Positions 1 to 6,779 are shown, counted from the stretch's first letter. The stretch is DNA of 7,072 bases from an uncultured Bacteroidales bacterium (GCA_903912795.1 CAIWIS010000688.1:1-7072); one strand, 5' to 3'. Translations and numbers: made by a program. The notes: generated by a model from the sequence alone, not told the origin.

Positions 1-1322
1 TAAGCTTCATAGAAATGACCAGCTTTATATAAAATTAATGGCAATTCGAGATCCTTAATCGTATAGGTCAATTTTGATTTACTGAGCTTCTTTACGGCAA
101 TATGTAATTCTTTATAATTACAAGTGTAATATAAATCTTTATTATTCTGATTTTTCTTTATTTGTCTTTTAATTGACGCTGTATAAACATTAAAATCATC
201 AATTCCATATATGTTATTCATGTAAGCCATTTCTGACAAAAAAACTATTTTTTCTTTATTTTTCCTCAAAAAGCTAAAACTATCAATTGATGACTTATGT
301 TTTCTTGCAATTTCTTTTAGATAAGGCGATAATACTTGTAAACCTCCCGAATGCAAATTCCACATAGGTTTCTCCATTTTTGGAAAAAAGTATTTTAGAC
401 CTTCATTCAATACTATTAAGTCATTTTCCAAAGGTCTTAGATTATCATACAAATAATCAATCAAATTTTTGTCTTCTTCATAATCAAGAATAAGCCTTAA
501 TTGTTTATAAAGCGTTTTCCCTTTGGGCTCATTTAATTTATCTACATGTGGAATATCTATCTTGCAATCAGAAATTAGTTGATCAAGTTGAGTACTACCA
601 ATTTCTATCAAATAAATACCTTTCTTTTTGTAATACTCTTTCAAAACATGGTTCACTGGCTCATCCACTAACATATAAACTGGTTGGAAATCCTCCTGAA
701 GAAGATTTTGGATATAGTTTACGATAAATCGCAGATTATAATCAGTAAATGAAAAGCCAACAAACAAAACGAGTTTAGTAGCAAAGAGAGACTTAACAAA
801 GGCATCAATTAATGGAAAATTCACTCTGTAATCAAAATAATCTTTTTCAGTCAGCACAATGTTGCCTGTTTCAAAATCGCCATGCATTTTCACAACTAAA
901 CGATCAGTTTGAATATATGGTAAGTCTGAGTCTTTACGTACAATATGATATTGAAGATTTCTTGGTCGGAGAGATTGCTCAATCAAATCATCATAATTGG
1001 TAGTAATAATATGGCTTGGTTCTAAATCTAGTATAGCATCATGAATCGGGTTAAATGACACTTTACCATGTTTTAGTACTTCTTTTACTTTCTCGAAATA
1101 CTCTTTTTTACCCCGTAAATTGAAATAATATTGAGCAACTTTTAGACTATCTACTTCATCTTTGATAGCTGCATCAAGCTCATCCTTGAAAGCATCCAAT
1201 AAGTGTCCCCAAGTAGGCACACCAGAGTTGTTCGATACTCCGGCTCCAACAAACACCGTAAGCTTGTTATTTGATTTGGCCTGTTGAATCCTTTTAATGT
1301 CTGATATAAATGATGGCTTCAT
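1..1322 (-). CDS. SIR2-family (SIR2_2-like) defence-type NADase, C-terminus cut by the window edge
   Basis: My own reading of the reverse strand from the ATG at 1322 is open for 440 codons to the left edge, so the C-terminus is missing. The N-terminal ~230 residues carry SIR2 hallmarks in order: VFVGAGVS at 23-30 (NAD-binding GAGxS loop), SGVPTW at 33-38, TTNYD at 107-111 (catalytic Asn109), KMHGD at 145-149 (catalytic His147) and LFVGFSFTDYN at 186-196. This layout matches the SIR2_2 group of bacterial anti-phage proteins. Characterised members degrade NAD+ on infection and stop growth, acting in the cytoplasm. No zinc-binding Cys cluster is seen, which argues against a classical protein deacetylase. 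Residues ~230-440 are charged and helical, and the last visible stretch (LYKAGHFYEA) resembles the start of a TPR-like repeat, perhaps a sensor or oligomerisation part. The restriction-modification gene lies 108 bp upstream on the same strand. Family call is firm; substrate and trigger are inference. Confidence 0.9.
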   Translation of the reverse strand, partial: MKPSFISDIKRIQQAKSNNKLTVFVGAGVSNNSGVPTWGHLLDAFKDELDAAIKDEVDSLKVAQYYFNLRGKKEYFEKVKEVLKHGKVSFNPIHDAILDLEPSHIITTNYDDLIEQSLRPRNLQYHIVRKDSDLPYIQTDRLVVKMHGDFETGNIVLTEKDYFDYRVNFPLIDAFVKSLFATKLVLFVGFSFTDYNLRFIVNYIQNLLQEDFQPVYMLVDEPVNHVLKEYYKKKGIYLIEIGSTQLDQLISDCKIDIPHVDKLNEPKGKTLYKQLRLILDYEEDKNLIDYLYDNLRPLENDLIVLNEGLKYFFPKMEKPMWNLHSGGLQVLSPYLKEIARKHKSSIDSFSFLRKNKEKIVFLSEMAYMNNIYGIDDFNVYTASIKRQIKKNQNNKDLYYTCNYKELHIAVKKLSKSKLTYTIKDLELPLILYKAGHFYEA

Positions 1323-1430
1323 TTCTATATTCTTAGAACGTTTATAATTTAACGATAAAAATAGCTACTAGATAATTAAACATCGAGTCAGTAATAGTAG
1401 TAGTAAATAAAAGGAAAATTAGCATTTCTC
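1323..1430. other. Intergenic gap between R-M gene and SIR2 gene
   Basis: These 108 bp separate the R-M stop codon from the SIR2 start and are very AT-rich. No strong terminator is visible. The only inverted repeat seen, read on the minus strand, is CTACTA and TAGTAG separated by roughly 25 bases and followed by a short T-rich run, which is weak. Read-through from the R-M gene into the SIR2 gene is therefore possible, but the gap is long enough for a separate promoter. Confidence 0.6.
1356..1363 (-). promoter_or_regulatory. Weak -7-like box upstream of the SIR2 gene
   Basis: The minus strand reads TATTTTTA, one base away from the Bacteroidota -7 consensus TAnnTTTG, about 33 bp before the SIR2 start codon. 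No TTG is seen at a suitable -33 distance. In such AT-rich DNA a one-mismatch box can arise by chance, so this is only a candidate for independent SIR2 expression. Confidence 0.2.
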
Positions 1431-4400
1431 TCATCCTTCTTGCACAATCTTAATCTCCTCCGCAGTCAACCCATACAACTCATAAACCAATTGGTCGATT
1501 TCGGCTTCGAGGAATGAAGTGTCGTTGTTTACATTTTTTTCGATAAGAATTTCATCAACGAGTTCAGAGATTTTAATTTCAAATATTTTATTTCTCTTAA
1601 TTGGAATCTGATGAAGTTCATAACCACTAATTGTTGGATTTTTGAAAATATCATTAAACCACCAATTAATAAGTTTTGAATTCATTACTCCTATGATAAA
1701 TTTCAAACTACAATTCTTGTCATAAATTTCTGAACTTACATTTGTAGTGTCAAGACAAAAGTGTTGTTCTGTATCATATGTAACTAATAGTTGTCCACTA
1801 CTATTTATTCTTTGCGTTACAATCTTTTCTGGAACTGTAAAAAGTTCTTTAGTATGTGGCAAACAACCAACTTTTTCTTTCATTAGATCTGGCCGATACC
1901 AAATAAATTCATGTTCAAAATTTATTTTAAAAGCTTTTACATTTCTTCCTCGAATAACTTTGAAAAAATCATCTCCTTTGTTCTCATGGGAAAGAAATCT
2001 TTTGTCATCGCTTGTTTTAATTCCTCTAGAAAAATGAACAATACTACCAAGTTTTGTCGCTTCTGAATTAATTTTTGTATATATTTTATGTCTATAATTA
2101 CTCCAAGTTAGATTTATTCTTAAGTCATCATCTTTTAGTATAATATCAATTGGTATCTCTGTTTTCAATCTAAAATTATCATCATAAAGTTTTATTGAAG
2201 AAAGAGGTTTTATGTCATTTTGAATAATAACTGTTTTCACATATGCATCCTTAAAAACACCAAAATCAAATTCTATTATAGAATCAATATTTAAACGAGT
2301 AAACATCAATTTTCTTAATGGATAAAAACTAATTGTAGAAACCCAAGTGTGGGGTATAATAAAGCAAATAAAACCATTTTTATTCTTTATCTGTTCGGAC
2401 AATCCTATAAAAAAAGCATACAAATCAGTTTTGTTTTTGAAAAGTTCTAATTGACAATAGTATTGTCTTTCTTTTTCTTGAAGATTAGCAAAGTTAATAT
2501 ACGGCGGATTCCCAATCACCACATCAAAACCTATAAAATCACCCTCATCATTCAGAACTTCGGGGAATTCAAAACGCCATTCAAAAGAATTTTCAAATAT
2601 TTTATTGTCTTTAATTTCATTCATCTTCTGAGATATATTATTTATCTCATCTTCTAGCTTTTTTTGTTCTTCTTTCTTCTTCTTTTCAAGTTTGCTGCTT
2701 TTACCATATTCTGGCTCTGGTTCAAAAATAAAATTACCAGTAAATCTATTATAAAGCTCATGACTGAGTTTGTCTAATCTGGTTTTTAATGGGTCATTTC
2801 TACGTATTTCCGAAGTAAAATCTTGCTTAATACTCAAAATGAGTTTTTCCATTTCACGTTTTACTTCTTTACTCTTTGCATTACGATAAGTTTTAACAGC
2901 ATCGCGGTAATTGCCAATTGACCATTTACTACTTTTTAATGCTTTTTTCAAATCTGCATCCAACGCATATCTACTTATCAGCGAGTTTCCACATTTAATA
3001 TTGATATCAATATTGGGCAGGGTTTCCAATTCGGTTTTGTTCTTGTAATACGCATTTTTCAATAATTCAATCCACAACCGCAGACGGCATATTTTTACAG
3101 AGTTTGGGTTTATGTCAACCCCAAAAAGGCAGTTTTCGATAATGGTTTGTTTTTCGTGAAAAAGGGTTTCCTGTACGCGTTGACTTTCTTTGCTATTGGG
3201 ATTATATTCAAATAGCTTTCCATCGTCGTCGGTTACTACCAATTCGTCGTTTTCAACTGCCACAAAGTACTCTTTCAAACGCTTGCCTTCTCTGTCGAGC
3301 AGTACGCGCAATTCACTTTTTACAGTTATTATTTCATTCAGTGCCGATACTAGAAAATGCCCCGAACCAACGGCAGGGTCGCACAATTTGAGGCTATTGA
3401 TAATGGTATTTGCTTCACTTCGGTCGTCGATGCGGTCGTACAAATCTCCAAACTCTTTACAATTCCAGCCTTTAGCATCGTTAAACTTCTGAACAATAGC
3501 GCGGCGAATGGTTTCGCGGCACATATACATAGTAATAAAGCCAGGCGTAAAAAATGAACCATCTTTGTATCCATTTATTTTCTCAAATATCAATCCCAAC
3601 ACCGAAGCATTAATCAACCGTTTGTTGTCTTCCTGAATTTCTTCGCTGCCCTCGCTGCTAAAGTTGTAAGCGTCCAAAAATCCAAACAGGTATTGAAGCG
3701 TGTCCAAAGGTTTCGAAATCTTTTTGCCAGTGGCATCTTTGAGAACCGTAGAATTCAGAAACGGCAAGGTTGCAAAATCCTCTAATCCGGAAATAAAAAG
3801 TGTGAGATGCTCCAATTCGGTAGGTTCGAACAGTGAACTGTTGAGGTAAGGAACATGTCCGAAAAGCTGATTTATTTGTAGATCGCGCTCATCCATTTTC
3901 TTTGCCAACACACGAAAAAACAGTTTATCCAAATCGTCGAAATCACGTATTTTTTCGCAATTCAGAAACAAATACGCCTTATCGCCTTTGTGGTACGATA
4001 CTAATTGCGCTTCGAGCAGTTTCAAAAAAAGCACACGGTTTATCCACGTAATAACCAATTCGAGCGCTACATTAAAAAGCTGTTCCTGATAGTTGTTACC
4101 ATATTGGCTCAGCTTGTGTATGCGCGAAAGTTTATCGTGACTGTCGAGTTGCGTAATGGTGTTTTCGAGCAGCGAGCCACTATTTCGCTCACTCACAGTT
4201 TTGCGTTGTATCAGTTTTTTGCCACCTTCTTTGGTTTCGGTCAGCCCGATTATGTGCAGCAACTCACTGTAAAAAGCTTTGTCCAAACTATTGCTGTCGT
4301 TAGCAAAAGACTGCTTGAGCAAATGCTGTGGCGACAAAAGTTTGTACAAAGCAATCAGCAAGTTATCGTCATTGGGGTTATTATTTCGCAGCGGTTTGTC

Positions 4401-5024
4401 GTAATCGCGTATATCGAAATAGGCAAACGAAATTTCGTGGCTTATGTTAGCAATGGTAGGGGCAGCCACTTCAGTGTAAAAGAACTCGGTTTTACTACCT
4501 CCCAATCGACCTTCTTCAAAATCAACAAATTGCTTTACAAACGCTTTGTTTTGAGCAAAAATCCTCTCAAACAATTGCGCATCGAATATAAACCACTCGT
4601 AAATATTAGTGGCTATTAAATGTTTTATTTCTAAGTTTTTATGGGTAATTCGTTCACGCAGGTAATACAAAACCAATTCCTGAAAAGCCTTGGTGTTTAG
4701 GTTGTTGACTTTAAGCATTTCAGCTTTGTTGGCTGGCTTTTTTGCCTCAATAATTACACCCACCGTACTGTTAGCAGCGGCACCATTGTGTATTACCAAA
4801 TCTTTTCGGTCTTTGGTGTTGATATAATGGCTTGTGCCATAAAATGTATTTTGAAGGAACTTCGAAACCTCATTTTTATGAAACTCTTCCGATTCCGATT
4901 CGTTGATAGTGTCAATCATCCGAATCAGATTGCTTTTAAACAATTCAATTTCAGGTCGGGTGGGCTTTACTTTCAAAAATGCCTTGTTGAGAGCCAAACG
5001 GGGTTTCAGTAATTTAAGTTCCAT
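1431..5024 (-). CDS. Type IIG-like restriction-modification protein: PD-(D/E)xK nuclease, N6-adenine methylase and specificity domain
   Basis: This 1197-residue single-chain enzyme is predicted to both cleave and methylate DNA at one recognition site. The N-terminal region has a PD-(D/E)xK-like core: Asp75 (KDLVIHN), then IIEAKKP with Glu93 and Lys95. Residues ~200-500 are a helical linker ending in FFTPGFITMYM, typical ahead of N6-adenine methylases. SAM-binding motif I is DPAVGSGHFL at 549-558, FGVDINP is at 634-640 followed by ICRLRLWIELL, and catalytic motif IV is NPPY at 839-842. Residues ~700-808 form a charged, partly coiled-coil insertion between the last two. From ~890 a TaqI/Eco57I-like recognition domain follows, with GIKTSDDKRF at 1001, VIRGRNVKAF at 1023, IIGVMNSKLINWWF at 1110 and ELHQIPI at 1136. 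The C-terminus LVYELYGLTAEEI is typical of intact family members, so the gene looks complete. The ATG at 5024 has a promoter-like box about 20 bp upstream. A BREX PglX is less likely because of the N-terminal nuclease motif and absent BREX partners. The recognition site cannot be read from sequence. Confidence 0.93.
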   Translation of the reverse strand: MELKLLKPRLALNKAFLKVKPTRPEIELFKSNLIRMIDTINESESEEFHKNEVSKFLQNTFYGTSHYINTKDRKDLVIHNGAAANSTVGVIIEAKKPANKAEMLKVNNLNTKAFQELVLYYLRERITHKNLEIKHLIATNIYEWFIFDAQLFERIFAQNKAFVKQFVDFEEGRLGGSKTEFFYTEVAAPTIANISHEISFAYFDIRDYDKPLRNNNPNDDNLLIALYKLLSPQHLLKQSFANDSNSLDKAFYSELLHIIGLTETKEGGKKLIQRKTVSERNSGSLLENTITQLDSHDKLSRIHKLSQYGNNYQEQLFNVALELVITWINRVLFLKLLEAQLVSYHKGDKAYLFLNCEKIRDFDDLDKLFFRVLAKKMDERDLQINQLFGHVPYLNSSLFEPTELEHLTLFISGLEDFATLPFLNSTVLKDATGKKISKPLDTLQYLFGFLDAYNFSSEGSEEIQEDNKRLINASVLGLIFEKINGYKDGSFFTPGFITMYMCRETIRRAIVQKFNDAKGWNCKEFGDLYDRIDDRSEANTIINSLKLCDPAVGSGHFLVSALNEIITVKSELRVLLDREGKRLKEYFVAVENDELVVTDDDGKLFEYNPNSKESQRVQETLFHEKQTIIENCLFGVDINPNSVKICRLRLWIELLKNAYYKNKTELETLPNIDINIKCGNSLISRYALDADLKKALKSSKWSIGNYRDAVKTYRNAKSKEVKREMEKLILSIKQDFTSEIRRNDPLKTRLDKLSHELYNRFTGNFIFEPEPEYGKSSKLEKKKKEEQKKLEDEINNISQKMNEIKDNKIFENSFEWRFEFPEVLNDEGDFIGFDVVIGNPPYINFANLQEKERQYYCQLELFKNKTDLYAFFIGLSEQIKNKNGFICFIIPHTWVSTISFYPLRKLMFTRLNIDSIIEFDFGVFKDAYVKTVIIQNDIKPLSSIKLYDDNFRLKTEIPIDIILKDDDLRINLTWSNYRHKIYTKINSEATKLGSIVHFSRGIKTSDDKRFLSHENKGDDFFKVIRGRNVKAFKINFEHEFIWYRPDLMKEKVGCLPHTKELFTVPEKIVTQRINSSGQLLVTYDTEQHFCLDTTNVSSEIYDKNCSLKFIIGVMNSKLINWWFNDIFKNPTISGYELHQIPIKRNKIFEIKISELVDEILIEKNVNNDTSFLEAEIDQLVYELYGLTAEEIKIVQEG

Positions 5025-5044
5025 AGTTCAATAAAATTTATCCA

Positions 5045-5052
5045 CAAAACTA
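5045..5052 (-). promoter_or_regulatory. Candidate -7 promoter box for the R-M gene
   Basis: The minus strand reads TAGTTTTG, an exact match to the Bacteroidota sigma-ABfr -7 consensus TAnnTTTG. It would give a short leader of roughly 15 nt before the ATG at 5024, and that leader is A/T-rich with no Shine-Dalgarno sequence, as is usual in this phylum. A clear -33 TTG at about 19-21 bp upstream is missing, which lowers confidence. It lies between the R-M start and the 42-bp repeat array. Confidence 0.45.
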
Positions 5053-5136
5053 CAAAAAACTATTTACATTCTCCTCTTATTTGTTAATTTATTTTGGGGT
5101 TGAAGATTACTTTTTGATATTGTACGGATTTGAGTC

Positions 5137-5346
5137 GTGCAAATGCCACTCGTATTTTGTATATTGGCGTTTGCAAGCGTGCAAATGGCACTCAGTTTTT
5201 GTAGGATGGTGTTTGCAAGCGTGCAAGTAACACTCGTATTTTGTAGGATGGCATTTGTAACTGACCAAATGGCACTTGGATTTTGTAGGATAGCGTTTGT
5301 TGCTGACCAAATGGCATTCAGATTTTGTAGGATGGCGTTTGCAGGG
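5137..5346. repeat. Five contiguous 42-bp degenerate tandem repeats made of 21-bp half-units
   Basis: Units start at 5137, 5179, 5221, 5263 and 5305 with no spacer between them. Units 1 and 2 agree at roughly 34 of 42 positions. Each unit is a dimer of two related 21-bp halves that share a core like ATGGC followed by A/G and then T-rich bases. Cores start at 5143, 5164, 5185, 5206, 5227, 5248, 5269, 5290, 5311 and 5332; five are exact ATGGC. Unit junctions carry inverted repeats, the best being TTTGCA at 5170-5175 and TGCAAA at 5180-5185. Because 42 and 21 are multiples of three, long ORFs stay open on both strands across the array; I do not regard them as genes. The array lies after the terminator of the upstream gene and before the R-M promoter box. 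Its function is unknown. Confidence 0.85.
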
Positions 5347-5349
5347 ATG

Positions 5350-5383
5350 AAAAAAGCTCCCGAATTCAAATATTCGGGAGCTT
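5350..5383 (-). terminator. Strong intrinsic terminator of the 245-residue gene
   Basis: A perfect 12-bp inverted repeat (AAGCTCCCGAAT at 5354-5365 and its complement at 5372-5383) encloses a 6-base loop. On the minus strand the hairpin is followed by six T (A run at 5350-5355), giving a classic Rho-independent terminator. It sits about 68 bp past the stop codon at 5451, so it separates that transcript from the R-M gene. Confidence 0.9.
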
Positions 5384-5450
5384 AATTGAATGTATTAAGC
5401 CTTTTATTTTGTATTCATAGCCTCACTCAAAGTGTGACAATGAAAGTTTA
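5384..5450 (-). other. 3' untranslated stretch of the 245-residue gene
   Basis: This 67-bp stretch runs from the stop codon to the terminator hairpin. Only a weak 4-bp stem (CACT/AGTG around 5424-5434) is visible. No gene or other signal is seen. Confidence 0.5.
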
Positions 5451-6188
5451 TCAGGCCGATTTCAGTTCCTCCGTTGGAACTTCGATGCTTTCGGTTGTGC
5501 TACTTGTGCGCTTGGTACTAACTTCACTTACACGTTTGTCGATAGTGGCAACCAATAGTTTCCATTCGGCAGTGTCGTTTTGTTTTGCCAGCCAGCAGCA
5601 TTCTTCGTAATGCTCTACAATAGCATCAATTAGCTTTTTGCGCAATGCCGATGCAAAGGTAAAACCTAAGCGTTCGTCGCCTCTACCGGTATACAGGTTT
5701 TCGTACTCGCGTTGTGCTGCATCGAGCTGTGTTACGAGCCCACTCAGTTGCAGTTTTTGTATGGCAGCCGTCATGTCGGTCGATTGTAGCATTTCAATAA
5801 TCCGGATATACCGAATAGTTTGTTCTGCTACTTTTAACCTATTGAAATTGGTACCAAAAGCATTCAATATTCTAAAAACCTGCACAGCTGCTTGTTTTGT
5901 TTCGTCGTCGGGCGAATTTAGTAGTCCGTTGGTGTAGGTATACACTGTTTTGTACAACTGCTGCCTATTTTCAAAACTTTGTTTCACCGCCTCCGAAATT
6001 TCTTTCTGCGACTTGGGTGTTAACAACGCCTGATATTCGGCATTTACCTGACTAAGCAACAAATATTGCTTGCTGTTTTTTGCTTGCTCGATAGCTGTTT
6101 TTTGAACAGTGTCGGCTATACGCTTGGACAAAGTGCCCAGACTGCCATTAGGCAGTTTTTGAACTTTCGTTCTGATATTATTCTTCAT
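5451..6188 (-). CDS. Hypothetical all-helical protein, possibly DUF6261-like
   Basis: This 245-residue protein starts at an ATG preceded by an A/T-rich leader with no Shine-Dalgarno sequence. No signal peptide, membrane segment or catalytic motif is visible; it looks soluble, charged and almost entirely alpha-helical. Features resembling the Bacteroidota DUF6261 family are a short N-terminal LPNGSL, helical pairs in the middle, then QLDAAQREYENLYTGRGDER at 154-173 and a C-terminal helix pair (ALRKKLIDAIVEHYEECC, then LLVATIDKRVSEV). I base this on remembered family layout, not on a search, so it is tentative. The last ~20 residues are Ser/Thr/Glu-rich and probably disordered. It lies 103 bp downstream of the composite ORF and ends in a strong terminator, so it is transcribed separately from the R-M gene. 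Function is unknown; GC content is like the N-terminal half of the R-M gene. Confidence 0.75.
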   Translation of the reverse strand: MKNNIRTKVQKLPNGSLGTLSKRIADTVQKTAIEQAKNSKQYLLLSQVNAEYQALLTPKSQKEISEAVKQSFENRQQLYKTVYTYTNGLLNSPDDETKQAAVQVFRILNAFGTNFNRLKVAEQTIRYIRIIEMLQSTDMTAAIQKLQLSGLVTQLDAAQREYENLYTGRGDERLGFTFASALRKKLIDAIVEHYEECCWLAKQNDTAEWKLLVATIDKRVSEVSTKRTSSTTESIEVPTEELKSA

Positions 6189-6291
6189 TGTAAAAATTTT
6201 AATAAATTATTTTTTTTGCTTCTTAAGCAATATGAAAGATGGGTTGCTCCTGCTTGGAGCGTAGAAAGGATAGTATTGAATGTAATGTAAA
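6189..6291. other. Intergenic gap between composite ORF and 245-residue gene
   Basis: The 103 bp hold two small inverted repeats: TTGCTT/AAGCAA at 6219-6233 and GCTCC/GGAGC at 6246-6260. Neither is followed by a T run on the minus strand, so neither looks like a terminator. No TAnnTTTG box for the downstream gene was found, so co-transcription with the upstream ORF is possible. Confidence 0.45.
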
Positions 6292-6693
6292 TTACTTCAA
6301 AACAGTAACCGTAGCAGGTACGGGATGCGAGGAGGTGCCGGTAATGGCGCTAAAAATGTATGGTGGTCTGCTGCAGCAAAGACCAAAGAATAACGAAATT
6401 TCGCTATAGATAGAATTTTGTGTGCGTAGTAATTGTGATGCGGTATTATTACTCAAGTAGAGTGATAAACGACGTAGGAGTTCCTTGATTGCTCCTTTTC
6501 TAAGTTCGTTTATCTGTGTTTCTGTGGGTTTATCAATTATTAACTGATAAGCATAATCGGCAGCTAATTCGAATTGCTCTAAATTTTTATAATATAATTC
6601 CTCAAGTCTCTGGTTAAAGTCTTTTGAATTAAAATCATTGCTTATCGCCTGAAGATGCGACAAAAGTTCGGTACTACTTACTACAAATTTCAT
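6292..6693 (-). CDS. Small composite ORF with a DnaN-like N-terminus; possible gene remnant
   Basis: From the ATG at 6693 this encodes 133 residues; an upstream TTG at 6744 would add 17, but that extension (SPTNELPQDRYR) looks like non-coding DNA. The first 18 residues, MKFVVSSTELLSHLQAIS, closely resemble the start of Bacteroidota DnaN, the beta sliding clamp. The similarity then stops: the next ~65 residues (RLEELYYKNLEQFELAADYAY, then a Leu/Arg-rich helix) are helical and match nothing I know. The last ~32 residues (FFGLCCSRPPYIFSAI onward) come from GC-rich DNA near 50% and look like read-through rather than a folded domain. It is far shorter than DnaN (about 370 residues) and lacks the clamp body. 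It may be a real small protein, a recombination product or a decayed gene. No good ribosome-binding site is seen. It may share a transcript with the 245-residue gene. Confidence 0.45.
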   Translation of the reverse strand: MKFVVSSTELLSHLQAISNDFNSKDFNQRLEELYYKNLEQFELAADYAYQLIIDKPTETQINELRKGAIKELLRRLSLYLSNNTASQLLRTQNSIYSEISLFFGLCCSRPPYIFSAITGTSSHPVPATVTVLK

Positions 6694-6745
6694 AGTGTGG
6701 CGGTACCTGTCCTGTGGCAGTTCGTTAGTGGGCGATATGTGCAAG
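6694..6745. other. GC-rich boundary segment upstream of the composite ORF
   Basis: This ~50-bp block is clearly GC-richer than the AT-rich DNA to its right. On the plus strand it includes GTGGCGGTACC and CGTTAGTGGGC. It ends abruptly at about 6745, where very AT-rich sequence begins, so it may mark a junction between DNA of different origin. No function can be assigned. Confidence 0.3.
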
Positions 6746-6771
6746 CTATATTCAATTTAATACTGATAATT

Positions 6772-6779
6772 TAATTTTG
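6772..6779 (+). promoter_or_regulatory. TAnnTTTG-like box on the plus strand
   Basis: TAATTTTG matches the Bacteroidota -7 consensus exactly, but there is no clear -33 TTG at the right distance and the surroundings are extremely AT-rich. It would drive transcription rightward, toward the 34-codon ORF about 150 bp away. Chance occurrence is likely. Confidence 0.2.

Noticed and set aside
4005..4619. A 204-codon plus-strand ORF inside the R-M gene
   Set aside because: It lies wholly antisense to the nuclease and linker part of the R-M gene, has no recognisable domain, and the minus-strand reading carries clear family motifs.
1431..5024. BREX PglX methylase
   Set aside because: An N-terminal PD-(D/E)xK-like motif (Asp75, Glu93, Lys95) and a type IIG-like C-terminus are present, and no BREX partner gene is seen in the window.
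5137..5346. CRISPR array
   Set aside because: The units are contiguous and degenerate with no unique spacers, and there are no cas genes in the window.
5064..5385. Overlapping ORFs on both strands across the 42-bp array, giving peptides with FCRMAF-like or NAILQN-like repeats
   Set aside because: They stay open only because the repeat length is a multiple of three; the minus-strand ORF starts inside the terminator and there is no sign of a real start site or fold.
6219..6260. Two short hairpins as terminators of the composite ORF
   Set aside because: Stems are 5-6 bp and no T run follows on the minus strand; the A/T run near the first is on the wrong side.
6392..6401. Palindrome CGAAATTTCG as an operator
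   Set aside because: It is a single 10-bp palindrome inside an ORF without a nearby promoter or second copy; chance is a sufficient explanation.
6292..6744. Genuine dnaN gene
   Set aside because: Only the first 18 residues resemble DnaN; the clamp domains are absent and the protein is about a third of the expected length.
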